Assembly (NCBI GenBank): GCA_038230415.1
Contig: JBBRNH010000006.1
Span: 47,625-111,624 of the forward strand
Length of the DNA: 64,000 bases
Source: JBBRNH01 sp038230415
GTDB lineage: Bacteria; Bacteroidota; Bacteroidia; Cytophagales; Spirosomataceae
Reading direction: 5' to 3'
Below the pieces are notes generated by a model that did not search any database, was not told the origin of the DNA, and worked only from the letters and a program-made list of their open reading frames with translations. Positions 1 through 8,765 of the stretch are shown here, in pieces (position 1 is the stretch's first letter; each line of letters starts with the position of its first letter). A program made the translations under genes and the position numbers.

Positions 1-130
1 TTAGGCCGGGGATATGAGGGAACTGGCGGTTCGCCAAAGCCTGTGCGGTTGGCATTTTCGTTGCCTTTATAAGCGCGTTATTTTAGGGTAAACCTTTGCT
101 TATCAGTGTTTTATGTCCTATATTTGATTC
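1..130. other. Window start, left flank of the TnpB element
   Basis: No gene is supported here. A short hairpin (five-pair stem, loop GTT) lies at 24-36 and could belong to an upstream gene or to the left end of the IS200/IS605-type element, but no left boundary can be fixed. No tnpA (Y1 transposase) is present; one could lie outside the window. Confidence 0.4.
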
Positions 131-1267
131 GTGATTCAAACCCGTACATACCGCTATAAACTTAACCCCACTCCAAGCCAAAAACAGGCATTGGGGCAAT
201 GGTTGGGCGCGTGTCGGTATGTCTATAATTTGTCTCTGTCCTACAAAAAGACCCTTTGGGAACATCACAAAGTCAGCATCACCAAGAACGACGTTCAAAA
301 AGAATTAGGGGCCATCGCCAAAGAAACTATGTGGATAGGCTGTGTTCATTCGCAGGTCTTGCAGGAAGTCACTGACCGCGTTTTTAACGCCTACGATGGC
401 TTTTTTAAGCAAGGCAAAGGCTTTCCCAAATTTGCCCGTAAGGGTCACTACCAGTCTTTTTCATTCAAACAAGGCGTTAAGGTTTCTCCTACCTACGTTC
501 AACTGCCTAAATTCGGGAAAGTAAAGTACCGCAACTCGCAAGATTGCGTGGGCCACATCAAACGGGCGACGGTTCGGGAGTGCGCTGATGGCTGGTACGT
601 GTGTTTGTGCGTGGAAACGGACATAGACTACCTGCCAACGAATGAAAGCCGGATTGGTATTGACGTGGGTATCAAGTCGTTGCTGGTCACCTCGACGGGC
701 GAAACAGTTGAGAATCCGAAGCACCTCTACAAAGCGGAACGCAAACTAAAAAGGCTGCAACGGGCGGTGAGCCGGAAAAAGAAAGGTTCTTTCAACCGCA
801 AAAAAGCCGTTCAAAAATTAGCCTGTCAGCATCAAAAGGTAGCCAACACCAGAAAAGATTTTCAGCACAAAGTCACGACTAAACTGATTAGAGAAAACCA
901 ATCTATTTCAGTAGAAGACTTGAAAATCAAGAATATGCTTGCCAATCATAATCTGGCAAAATCCATTAGTGATGCAGGGTGGTATAGCCTAACGCAGATG
1001 TTGGACTATAAAGCGCGTTGGTATGGACGGGAGTTTGAGAAAGTTTCTGCCCGGTACACCTCGCAGGATTGCTCGGCTTGTGGCTACCGAAACACGGAAT
1101 TAACGCTGTCGGTACGGGAGTGGGTTTGTCCGGGTTGCGGGAGTGTGCATGACCGGGACATAAACGCGGCCATCAATATCAAACAAAGAAGCGTGGGACA
1201 CACGCGGTTAGCTTCCGAGATATACAACGGCAGTAGTCGGGTAGCGGAAGAATCCCCTCGCCTTTAG
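131..1267 (+). CDS. tnpB: TnpB, RNA-guided endonuclease of an IS200/IS605-type element
   Basis: TnpB is a compact RuvC nuclease, the ancestor of Cas12, that uses an RNA from the element's right end to cut DNA next to a target-adjacent motif. The 378-residue length is normal. The three RuvC acidic residues appear present: D178 in GIDVG, E262 in SVEDL and D343 in DRDINAA. A zinc ribbon is intact with C314/C317 and C333/C336. The start codon is GTG at 131, giving the N-terminus MIQTRTYRYKL that is typical of the family. It appears functional. The base composition is poorer in GC than the gltB region that follows, consistent with a mobile origin. The family call is firm; activity is inferred only. 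Confidence 0.95.
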   Translation: MIQTRTYRYKLNPTPSQKQALGQWLGACRYVYNLSLSYKKTLWEHHKVSITKNDVQKELGAIAKETMWIGCVHSQVLQEVTDRVFNAYDGFFKQGKGFPKFARKGHYQSFSFKQGVKVSPTYVQLPKFGKVKYRNSQDCVGHIKRATVRECADGWYVCLCVETDIDYLPTNESRIGIDVGIKSLLVTSTGETVENPKHLYKAERKLKRLQRAVSRKKKGSFNRKKAVQKLACQHQKVANTRKDFQHKVTTKLIRENQSISVEDLKIKNMLANHNLAKSISDAGWYSLTQMLDYKARWYGREFEKVSARYTSQDCSACGYRNTELTLSVREWVCPGCGSVHDRDINAAINIKQRSVGHTRLASEIYNGSSRVAEESPRL

Positions 1268-1274
1268 GCAGGGG
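1254..1274 (+). ncRNA. Right-end hairpin, probable 3' scaffold of the TnpB guide (omega) RNA
   Basis: A stem of CCCCT plus GCC pairs with GGC plus AGGGG around a TTTA loop, with one bulged C. It overlaps the tnpB stop codon. In this family the right end forms the scaffold of the omega RNA, and the DNA immediately downstream supplies the guide. Here the guide would be read from about position 1275-1295. The 5' end of the RNA would lie inside tnpB and cannot be set from sequence alone. Confidence 0.55.
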
Positions 1275-1275
1275 A

Positions 1276-1635
1276 ATGTTAAAGGCTCATTTGCGGAATA
1301 TAGACATTCCGACGACTGAACAAGGGATAGATTCGCTCCGCCGAGCCGATAAGAAATTTAACATTGTTGACGATTTTTTTCGGGGAGGTAAGGTTACAGA
1401 CCAATTTTATTCAGGTATGGCTATCAAAGAAGGCGATGAGTTGATGCTCTTTAAATTCACCAAAGAGGGCAACGATGCGGGGCCATTCGTCGGTTGGTTG
1501 TCAGGGGTGGCGGCTGACAGTGCCTATTCTGTTCAAATTATTTACAGCGATGTGTATGAGAACTGTTGGCAAGTAGTCTGTCGCCAAAATCGGAATCACA
1601 TCACTAAACTGGCTACCTGCCCAACGTCAAAGTAG
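1276..1635 (+). CDS. Hypothetical protein, possibly truncated by the TnpB element
   Basis: I do not recognise this 119-residue protein. It has no signal peptide or membrane segment and a mixed charged and aromatic composition. Its ATG at 1276 lies directly after the TnpB right-end hairpin, so the first codons come from, or abut, the insertion sequence. The frame may therefore be the 3' part of an older gene whose start was separated by the insertion. A start further in, such as the methionine of the GMAIKEGDEL segment, is also possible. It ends before a perfect 20-bp inverted repeat that faces gltD. Confidence 0.5.
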   Translation: MLKAHLRNIDIPTTEQGIDSLRRADKKFNIVDDFFRGGKVTDQFYSGMAIKEGDELMLFKFTKEGNDAGPFVGWLSGVAADSAYSVQIIYSDVYENCWQVVCRQNRNHITKLATCPTSK

Positions 1636-1645
1636 CTTGATCTAA

Positions 1646-1694
1646 AATGGACAATGTATAATGATGACAGAGAGATCATTATACATTGTCCATT
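1646..1694. repeat. Perfect 20-bp inverted repeat between convergent genes
   Basis: Arms at 1646-1665 and 1675-1694 are exact reverse complements around a 9-base loop. It lies between the ends of the 1276-1635 ORF and gltD, so it could act as a bidirectional terminator. The arm is AT-rich and lacks a classical GC stem with T tract, which makes a dispersed palindromic repeat equally likely. Short direct repeats of TTATCCA follow the right arm. Confidence 0.8.
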
Positions 1695-1706
1695 ATCCAT
1701 TATCCA

Positions 1707-3197
1707 TCAAACCGTTGCCAGCATCGAAACGGCTTTGGCTTCCAGCAGGCTTTCGCCCATGAGCCATTCGTCGGCGGCACGGGCGGCCTCGCGGCCTTCC
1801 GAAATGGCCCACACTACCAACGACTGCCCCCGGCGCATATCACCAGCCGCAAAAACCTTGGGGTTGGTGGTGGTCTGGTAGTTTTGGGTTTTCACGTTGC
1901 CGCGCTCGTCAAATTCCAGTCCCAAATCAGCGAGTAAGCCGGTCTGTTGCGGGTGCAGAAAACCAGCCGCCAGCAACGCCAGTTCGCAGGGAATATCGCG
2001 CTCGGAGCCGGGGAGTTCAACCATCTGCATCCGGTTATTTTGGTTGTTCCAAACTAAATCAACCACGCGCAACGCTTTCAGATTACCGGCTTCGTCGCCG
2101 ATAAAGGCTTTGGTGTTGATGCTCCAATGCCGGTCGCAGCCTTCTTCGTGGCTCGTGCTGGTGCGGAGCATCATGGGCCAGTTGGGCCAGGGCGTTGTTT
2201 CGGCGCGGTCTTTGGGCGGCATCGGCATCAACTCGATCTGGGTGATACTGGCCGCGCCGTGCCGGTTAGAAGTACCCACGCAGTCGGAACCCGTATCGCC
2301 CCCGCCAATCACAACCACGTTTTTGCCCGTCGCCCGGAGTTCGCCGTTTGAGTAGCTAACGCCCTGATGATCAACGTCAACGGGCCGCTCGGCAATGCGC
2401 TTATTTTGCTGACTCAGAAACTCCATCGCCGGATAAACCCCGTTGAGGTCGCGCCCCGGAATCGGCAAATCGCGCGGAATAGTGGAGCCACCCGTGAGCA
2501 TCACCACATCAAACGCATCGGTGAGGTCGTCGGCTTTGATGTCAACGCCCACGTTTACGCCCGCTTTGAAGCTGATTCCTTCGGCTTCCAGCACGGCGAG
2601 TCGGCGGTCAATAGTCCATTTTTCGAGCTTAAAATCGGGGATACCGTAGCGGAGCAGGCCGCCAATTTGGTCGGCGCGTTCAAACACCGTTACCGTGTGA
2701 CCGGCCTTGTTGAGTTGGGCGGCTGCGGCTAATCCTGCCGGGCCAGAACCGACAACGGCAACGGTTTTACCCGTCCGCTCAACGGGCGGACGCGCCACGA
2801 CGTAGCCTTTCTCAAAGGCTACCTCAGCGATTGATTTTTCGATAAACTCGATGGCAACGGCGGGTTTGTTGATACCCAACACGCACGACGATTCGCAGGG
2901 GGCGGGGCAAATCCGGCCCGTAAACTCCGGGAAGTTGTTGGTGCTGGCGAGAATTTCATAGGCGTATTCCCAGTTTTGCTCATACACCGCGTCATTAAAC
3001 TCCGGGATGATGTTGCCCAACGGACAACCGCTGTGGCAAAACGGTGTGCCGCAGTCCATACAGCGGGCGGCCTGTTTTTGAGAGTCGCTCTGATTGAACG
3101 GTTGTTCGATTTCGCGGTAGTCCAGCACCCGCTCGGTGGTGGGGCGTTTGGCGGGGAGTTGGCGGGTAAATTCTAAAAATCCGGTTGGTTTTCCCAT
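1707..3197 (-). CDS. gltD: Glutamate synthase (NADPH) small subunit
   Basis: This is the beta subunit of glutamate synthase, which passes electrons from NAD(P)H through FAD and iron-sulfur clusters to the large subunit for conversion of glutamine and 2-oxoglutarate into two glutamates. The N-terminal domain has the two cysteine groups of the cluster-binding region (C46, C49, C54, C58 and C97, C101, C105). An FAD-binding motif VGSGPAGLAAA lies near residue 150 and a second dinucleotide site, VVIGGGDTGSDCVG, near 295. The 496-residue length is usual. It is the last gene of the gltB-DUF6883-DUF4926-gltD run on this strand, so it is separated from gltB by about 640 bases holding two small genes. 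Confidence 0.96.
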   Translation of the reverse strand: MGKPTGFLEFTRQLPAKRPTTERVLDYREIEQPFNQSDSQKQAARCMDCGTPFCHSGCPLGNIIPEFNDAVYEQNWEYAYEILASTNNFPEFTGRICPAPCESSCVLGINKPAVAIEFIEKSIAEVAFEKGYVVARPPVERTGKTVAVVGSGPAGLAAAAQLNKAGHTVTVFERADQIGGLLRYGIPDFKLEKWTIDRRLAVLEAEGISFKAGVNVGVDIKADDLTDAFDVVMLTGGSTIPRDLPIPGRDLNGVYPAMEFLSQQNKRIAERPVDVDHQGVSYSNGELRATGKNVVVIGGGDTGSDCVGTSNRHGAASITQIELMPMPPKDRAETTPWPNWPMMLRTSTSHEEGCDRHWSINTKAFIGDEAGNLKALRVVDLVWNNQNNRMQMVELPGSERDIPCELALLAAGFLHPQQTGLLADLGLEFDERGNVKTQNYQTTTNPKVFAAGDMRRGQSLVVWAISEGREAARAADEWLMGESLLEAKAVSMLATV

Positions 3198-3259
3198 GAT
3201 TACGGTTTGGTTGTTCGAGACACTTTCTAAGTTACAAGTCGTTTAGCAGTGTGTAATTA

Positions 3260-3505
3260 TCAAACCAACTCCAGCGTTCGCTTGCTTAATACATCGTGTT
3301 CGGTCAAGGCTTCCAGGTCGTCTTCGTACACGATGAATACAGCAATCGTATCGCCTACTGCATTGAAGGCTTCAACAAAATAAGCATTGGGTAAATCACG
3401 GCGGGCTTCCAGAAATTCTACCGTCGTAACAATATCGCCCTTACGCATATTCTCTTCGGGGGCATCTTTTAAGAGTGCAACCCGCTCATACAAAGGATGT
3501 TTCAT
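3260..3505 (-). CDS. DUF4926 domain protein
   Basis: This 81-residue protein matches the DUF4926 pattern: a short beta-rich fold starting YERVALLKDAPEENMRKGD, followed by a central valine and glutamate strand and a C-terminal strand with VYEDDLEAL. The family's function is not established. It is commonly encoded next to a DUF6883 gene, as here (3 bases downstream of it). The pairing suggests a two-protein module, perhaps toxin-antitoxin-like, but nothing in the sequence proves this. It lies inside the gltB-gltD operon and is very likely cotranscribed with it. Confidence 0.8.
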   Translation of the reverse strand: MKHPLYERVALLKDAPEENMRKGDIVTTVEFLEARRDLPNAYFVEAFNAVGDTIAVFIVYEDDLEALTEHDVLSKRTLELV

Positions 3506-3508
3506 CGC

Positions 3509-3835
3509 TTAAATCGTTGGAGGATATAAGGTTATAAATTTAGTAATTTCCTCGTCAATGTCTCTTATCCAAATTGTTTTGACTTGTAGTAGGCGACCGT
3601 TCGGGCCAGTTAGCTGACCTGTAATGCTGAATGAAAAGCCGTATTCATGCTCTTTCTCAAAAACGGCTTCTTCATTTTCAACCAGCCATAGTAAGTCTTT
3701 TTCCAGAACCGGCCAGTTATCCGGGAGATAACCAGCCAGTTTCAGATAGTTTGATTTATCGTCTTTGGCTAAAGAGATAAGCAGATAATGCGTCAGTTTA
3801 CGCTCGGCGATGAAAAACGGGGGTAGCAACTTCAT
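3509..3835 (-). CDS. DUF6883 domain protein
   Basis: This 108-residue protein fits the DUF6883 family: an N-terminal MKLLPPFFIAERKLTHYLL stretch, a middle acidic helix and a C-terminal segment containing TGPNGR followed by a tryptophan-containing strand (KTIWIRDID). No catalytic motif is evident. Its ATG overlaps the gltB stop in the arrangement TAATG, so it should be translationally coupled to gltB. The DUF4926 gene follows 3 bases later. The pair is a known association of two uncharacterised families and is placed here within a nitrogen-assimilation operon. Confidence 0.75.
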   Translation of the reverse strand: MKLLPPFFIAERKLTHYLLISLAKDDKSNYLKLAGYLPDNWPVLEKDLLWLVENEEAVFEKEHEYGFSFSITGQLTGPNGRLLQVKTIWIRDIDEEITKFITLYPPTI

Positions 3836-6800
3836 TACCGCACATCCACCACAATATCCTGATACACAACGCTTTTATCGCGCAGTTGCTCCGAGAGCGT
3901 GATGCCCCGGCTGGCGAGGGCGTTGCGGAAATCGGTGGGCATGACCTTTACAAACTTACCAATCTGCGCGTCCCAATCCTGAATCAGGGCCAGGGCCACG
4001 TTGCTGGTCGTGTATTGGAAATGCTTCTCCACGTACTCCCGAACAATGGCAACGTCTTCGTCGGTCAGCGATTCTAAAACGACCATTTCGCGGTTGACGT
4101 TGGCGGCAAATGTCCCAGCCTGGTCATACACGTAAGCCACCCCGCCCGACATTCCGGCGGCAAAGTTGCGGCCCGTTGCGCCCAAAATCAGGGCCAGGCC
4201 GCCGGTCATGTATTCGAGTCCGTGATCGCCAACGCCCTCCACCACCACTTTTGCGCCGGAGTTTCGCACGGCAAACCGCTCACCGGCCATGCCCCGGATG
4301 AAGGCTTCGCCGGCGGTGGCTCCGTAGAACGAGACGTTACCCACGATGCTGTTTTGTTCCGGTACGAATGTCGTCACGCGGTCAGGATAGACAATCAATT
4401 GCGCCCCGCAGAGACCCTTGCCAAAATAGTCGTTGGCATCGCCTTCGAGTTCGAGTTTCAGGCCGCCCGTAGCGAATGCGCCGAAACTCTGCCCCGCCGT
4501 GCCGCGCATCTTGACGTGAATGGTGGCTTCGGGCAGACCCGGGCCACCGTATAGTTTCGAGACTTCATTGGAGAGCATTGTGCCAATGGCGCGGTTGAGG
4601 TTGTTCACCACAAATTCGCCATAAACCGGCTCTGCGTCGTTTAATGCGGGTTTTGCCAGTTCAATCAGTTGGCGGTCAAGCACGGTGGCAATGCCGTGAT
4701 CCTGCTCTTCCTGCTTGTACAGTGCTACGTCTAACGCCGATGGCTGGCGGTAAGTCAGGGCCGAAAGATCGAGTTTCTGGTATTTCCAGTGTGGTAAGTC
4801 CTCGCGCTGTTCAAGCATCTGGGCCTGACCAACCATTTCGTTTATCGTGCGGAAACCGAGTTCGGCCATGATTTCGCGGAGTTCGGTTGCCATAAACGTA
4901 AACATCGCCACCACGTGTTCGGGTTTGCCGGTAAACATGGCGCGGAGTTCTTTGTTGGTGGTGGCAACGCCAACGGGGCAGGTATTGAGGTGGCATTTCC
5001 GCATCATAATGCAGCCAGCCGCCACGAGTGCCGCCGTTGCCACACCAAATTCTTCGGCACCAAGCAGGGCGGCAATCGCCAGGTCGCGCCCGGTTCGCAT
5101 CTGCCCGTCGGCCTGAATCGTGACGCGGCCCCGCAGTTTGTTTTTCACGAGCGTTTGGTGGGTTTCGGCCAGGCCGAGTTCCCAGGGCAGGCCCGCGTGC
5201 CGGATGCTGCTCAACGGCGAGGCTCCCGTGCCGCCGTCGTAACCTGAAATCAAAATATGGTCGGCGTGGGCTTTGGCAACGCCCGTTGCCACCGTGCCAA
5301 CGCCCGCTTCGGAGACGAGTTTGACCGAAATCCGGGCGGCCCGGTTCGCGTTTTTCAGGTCGAAAATCAACTGCGCCAGGTCTTCAATCGAGTAAATATC
5401 GTGGTGGGGCGGGGGCGAAATCAGGCCTACGCCGGGTGTTGAGTGCCGGGTGCGGCCAATCCAATCGTCCACTTTATGGCCGGGCAGTTGGCCGCCTTCG
5501 CCGGGTTTGGCTCCCTGCGCCATCTTTATTTGCAGCTCGCGGGCGTTGGTGAGGTAATAACTCGTGACCCCAAACCGCCCCGATGCCACCTGTTTGATGG
5601 CCGAGTTCATGCTGTCGCCGTTGGCAAGCGGGTTAAAGCGTTGCTCGTCTTCGCCCCCTTCGCCGGAGTTGCTCTTGCCGCCAATCCGGTTCATGGCAAT
5701 CGCCAGCGTGGTGTGCGCTTCCCATGAAATTGACCCGAACGACATGGCCCCGGTAGCAAAGCGTTTGAAAATGGCTTCAATCGGCTCGACCTCCCCGATT
5801 GGCACGGGCGTTGCCTTCTTGAATTTCAACAATCCCCGCAGCGTGATAGCGTGTTTCTGCTGATCGTCAATGAGTTGACTGTATTTTTTGTAGAGTTTAT
5901 AATCGTTTCGCTTTGTGGATTCCTGCAACAGGTGAATCGTATCGGGGTTGAAAATGTGCTTTTCGCCCCGTTGTTTCCACTGGTAAATGCCGCCCACTTC
6001 GAGCCGTTGCGCCGATTGGATCTGCACATCGGGGTAGGCCGTGCGGTGCCGAACCAGAATCTCGCGGGCCAGTTCGTCGAGGCCCATGCCTTCGATGCGC
6101 GAGACGGTTCCGGTAAAATAGCGGTCCACGACGGCTTTATTCAGGCCCAAACACTCGAAAATCATGGCCCCCTGATACGATTGCAGGGTCGAGATACCCA
6201 TCTTCGAGAAGATTTTGAGCAGTTCGCCATTTACGGCCTTGACGTAGTTTTTATATAATTTCCCCGTCTCATAATCCACGCCGAGCAACTTCTTATCCTG
6301 CATACTGGCGATGGTCTCGAAGGCCATGTAGGGGTTCACGCCCGACGCGCCGTAGCCGATGAGCGTGGCTACGTGGTGGGTCTCCCAAACGTCGCCCGCT
6401 TCGACCAAAATCCCGACTTTGCCGCGTAACCCCTTGCGAATCAGGTGATGATGCACCGCCGACGTTGCCAGCAGCGACGGAACGGGGGCGTGGTCAGAGT
6501 CAATGGCGCGGTCAGAGAGAATGATAATCTCGAATCCGTCTTCGATAGCATCTTCGGCGTAGCGGCAAATCCGTTCCAACGCCCGTTCGAGACCGTTGCC
6601 GCCCTGTTCGGCAAAAAAATAGGTGTTGACGGTCTTGGCCTGGAAGTGTTTCCGGTCAATAAACCGCAGTTTGTCAAACTCGTCCGTCGTTAAAACCGGC
6701 TGATCGAGTTCAACCTGTTTGCAATGCTCCGGCGATTCGCTGAGGAGGTTATAGGTGGCCCCGACAAACGAGATGAGCGACATAATGCTCCGCTCCCGGA

Positions 6801-8454
6801 TCGAGTCAATCGGCGGGTTGGTGACCTGGGCAAAGAGTTGCTTGAAATAATTAGCGAGGTGCTGGCTTTGCTCCGACAGCACGGCGAGTGGCACGTCGGT
6901 TCCCATCGAGCCGAGGGCTTCTTTACCCGTTTCGACCATCGGGGCCAGAATCATCCGTAGGTCTTCGCTCGTGAATCCAAACGCTTTCTGGCGTTTGAGC
7001 AACTCAGTTTCTGAATAATGGCTGTATTTCCGGGCCGGCGATGAGAGGTCAGAAATTCTAATTTTGTTTTTGTCGAGCCATTGCTGATACGGCTGCCGGG
7101 TGCAGATGTCGGCCTTAAGTTCTTCGTCGGCAATAATCCGGCCCTGCTCCATGTCCACCACAAACATTTTGCCTGGCTGCAATCGGCCTTTGCTCACCAC
7201 TTTGCTCTGGTCAATATCCAGCACACCGGCTTCGGAAGCCATAATCACCACATCGTCGTCGGTGACCCAAAACCGGGAGGGGCGCAGGCCATTTCGGTCA
7301 AGCGTGGCCCCCACAATGCGGCCATCGGTAAACGAAATCGCTGCCGGACCGTCCCAGGGTTCAATCAGGGCCGCGTGGTATTCATAAAACGCCTTGCGGT
7401 CGGCATCCATCGCCGTGTTGCCATCCCAGGCTTCGGGAATCAGCATCATCATCACGTGCGGCAACGACCGGCCACTCATTACCAGCAATTCAATAGCATT
7501 GTCGAGGTTAGCCGAATCAGACTGTTTATGGTCGCAAACCGGGTAGAGCATGTCCATTTCCTCGCGGGTGAACTCGTCAGATTCGAGCAGGCTTTCGGCG
7601 GCTTTTATCCAGTTTACGTTGCCCTTCACGGTGTTGATTTCGCCGTTGTGGGCGATATACCGAAACGGCTGCGAGAGTTTCCACGACGGAAACGTGTTGG
7701 TCGAAAACCGCGAATGAACCACGCCGAGGGCCGATACCACGTCTTCGTCGCGCAGGTCGGGGTAGTAATCAGAGAGTTGCGCGGTGGTTAGCTGCCCTTT
7801 GTAGGAAATGGTTCGGCACGAGAGCGACGCAAAATAAAATCCGTTGTCAATCCCGGCAACGGCTTCGTTAATCATCCGCGTGGCGTAGTTGCGGAGAATG
7901 TAGAGTTTGCGTTCGAGTTCGTCGGCATCCATCAGCGCGTCGTCACGTCCTATAAATACCTGTTCAACAATGGGTTCGGCCACGAGCGAGCCTTCGCCGA
8001 GGGATTGGTTTTGGGTTGGCACCACGCGGTAGCCGAGCAGGCAAAGACCGAGTTTTTTGATTTTCCGGTTCAGGATGTCGCGGGCTTCGTCGCGCTGCCG
8101 TTCGTCGGCGGGGAAAAACGCCATGCCCACGCCGTATTCGCCAACTGGCGGCAGGTGAAAACCGAGGTGGCGGCACTCGTCCACTAAAAATTCGTGGGGC
8201 AGTTGAATCAGCAGCCCGGCCCCGTCGCCGGTGTTGGGGTCGCAGCCGCAGGCGCCCCGGTGGTCCATCCGTTCGAGCATCGAGATTGCATCGGCCACAA
8301 TTTTGTGCGACTTGCGGCCCTTGATATGCGCCACGAAGCCAATACCGCAGGCATCGTGTTCAAACTCAGCACGGTACAAACCGGGCTGTGAATCAGCCGG
8401 TGATTCGGTTGTGGGCATGGGTTGAGGGGCAAGTGAGCGGGGCTGCTTGGTCAT
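3835..8454 (-). CDS. gltB: Glutamate synthase (NADPH) large subunit
   Basis: The alpha subunit of glutamate synthase carries three functions. An N-terminal class II amidotransferase releases ammonia from glutamine (nucleophile C36 in DACGIGF after a short propeptide). A central and FMN-binding synthase part contains GGKSNSGEGGEDEQRF. A 3Fe-4S motif reads C-x5-C-x4-C in CIMMRKCHLNTCP. The C-terminal beta-helix domain is present with repeated glycine motifs (MRGTAGQSFGAFATGG). The 1539-residue length is standard. The start used gives a slightly long N-terminus, and M13 is an alternative. It heads the operon with DUF6883, DUF4926 and gltD. Confidence 0.97.
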   Translation of the reverse strand: MTKQPRSLAPQPMPTTESPADSQPGLYRAEFEHDACGIGFVAHIKGRKSHKIVADAISMLERMDHRGACGCDPNTGDGAGLLIQLPHEFLVDECRHLGFHLPPVGEYGVGMAFFPADERQRDEARDILNRKIKKLGLCLLGYRVVPTQNQSLGEGSLVAEPIVEQVFIGRDDALMDADELERKLYILRNYATRMINEAVAGIDNGFYFASLSCRTISYKGQLTTAQLSDYYPDLRDEDVVSALGVVHSRFSTNTFPSWKLSQPFRYIAHNGEINTVKGNVNWIKAAESLLESDEFTREEMDMLYPVCDHKQSDSANLDNAIELLVMSGRSLPHVMMMLIPEAWDGNTAMDADRKAFYEYHAALIEPWDGPAAISFTDGRIVGATLDRNGLRPSRFWVTDDDVVIMASEAGVLDIDQSKVVSKGRLQPGKMFVVDMEQGRIIADEELKADICTRQPYQQWLDKNKIRISDLSSPARKYSHYSETELLKRQKAFGFTSEDLRMILAPMVETGKEALGSMGTDVPLAVLSEQSQHLANYFKQLFAQVTNPPIDSIRERSIMSLISFVGATYNLLSESPEHCKQVELDQPVLTTDEFDKLRFIDRKHFQAKTVNTYFFAEQGGNGLERALERICRYAEDAIEDGFEIIILSDRAIDSDHAPVPSLLATSAVHHHLIRKGLRGKVGILVEAGDVWETHHVATLIGYGASGVNPYMAFETIASMQDKKLLGVDYETGKLYKNYVKAVNGELLKIFSKMGISTLQSYQGAMIFECLGLNKAVVDRYFTGTVSRIEGMGLDELAREILVRHRTAYPDVQIQSAQRLEVGGIYQWKQRGEKHIFNPDTIHLLQESTKRNDYKLYKKYSQLIDDQQKHAITLRGLLKFKKATPVPIGEVEPIEAIFKRFATGAMSFGSISWEAHTTLAIAMNRIGGKSNSGEGGEDEQRFNPLANGDSMNSAIKQVASGRFGVTSYYLTNARELQIKMAQGAKPGEGGQLPGHKVDDWIGRTRHSTPGVGLISPPPHHDIYSIEDLAQLIFDLKNANRAARISVKLVSEAGVGTVATGVAKAHADHILISGYDGGTGASPLSSIRHAGLPWELGLAETHQTLVKNKLRGRVTIQADGQMRTGRDLAIAALLGAEEFGVATAALVAAGCIMMRKCHLNTCPVGVATTNKELRAMFTGKPEHVVAMFTFMATELREIMAELGFRTINEMVGQAQMLEQREDLPHWKYQKLDLSALTYRQPSALDVALYKQEEQDHGIATVLDRQLIELAKPALNDAEPVYGEFVVNNLNRAIGTMLSNEVSKLYGGPGLPEATIHVKMRGTAGQSFGAFATGGLKLELEGDANDYFGKGLCGAQLIVYPDRVTTFVPEQNSIVGNVSFYGATAGEAFIRGMAGERFAVRNSGAKVVVEGVGDHGLEYMTGGLALILGATGRNFAAGMSGGVAYVYDQAGTFAANVNREMVVLESLTDEDVAIVREYVEKHFQYTTSNVALALIQDWDAQIGKFVKVMPTDFRNALASRGITLSEQLRDKSVVYQDIVVDVR

Positions 8455-8765
8455 GGTCGTAAACGATTCGGTCAGGCGATATGCTGGTCTATAATTTCAA
8501 AAACTGCTGTTTGGTTCGCCACCGGACGGGTGCGTAAACGGGCTGTGATAGCCACCCGAAACGGGTATTTTGGGATGAAGCCTTGCAAGATACGCTAAAA
8601 CTTATTTGGTCAAAGCGGCATTTGGCCGAATATCATTTGCTTCGGTCTGTTTTGTGAGATTGATACTAAATTTTCTGGTTTTTTGTCAATTTTTGAAAAG
8701 TGGGGCAATAAACCGCTATTAAGACCAACGCCATTATCTTTGTTAAAACCAATCACGCCAATGCT
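8455..8765. promoter_or_regulatory. Divergent intergenic region between gltB and the 8766 gene
   Basis: This 311-base gap holds no gene. The right half is AT-rich. A Bacteroidota -7 box TATCTTTG at 8735-8742 lies 24 bases before the ATG at 8766, with no clear -33 TTTG at the usual distance. No recognisable -7 box was found for gltB, and no riboswitch was recognised. Confidence 0.5.

Larger units (their letters stand above)
131..1274 (+). mobile_element. IS200/IS605-type element carrying only tnpB; boundaries approximate
   Basis: The element is recognised from an intact tnpB whose last codons run into a GC-rich hairpin, the usual architecture of the right end of these insertion sequences. No transposase gene tnpA is seen in the window, so this is either an IS1341-like tnpB-only element or a domesticated copy. 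The left end and target site are not resolved. The listed span is the gene plus the right hairpin, and the true element is probably somewhat longer on both sides. Confidence 0.6.

Noticed and set aside
7081..7791. 236-residue plus-strand frame opposite gltB
   Set aside because: It is on the antisense strand of a well-conserved gene, has no family features, and is explained by codon bias in GC-rich DNA.
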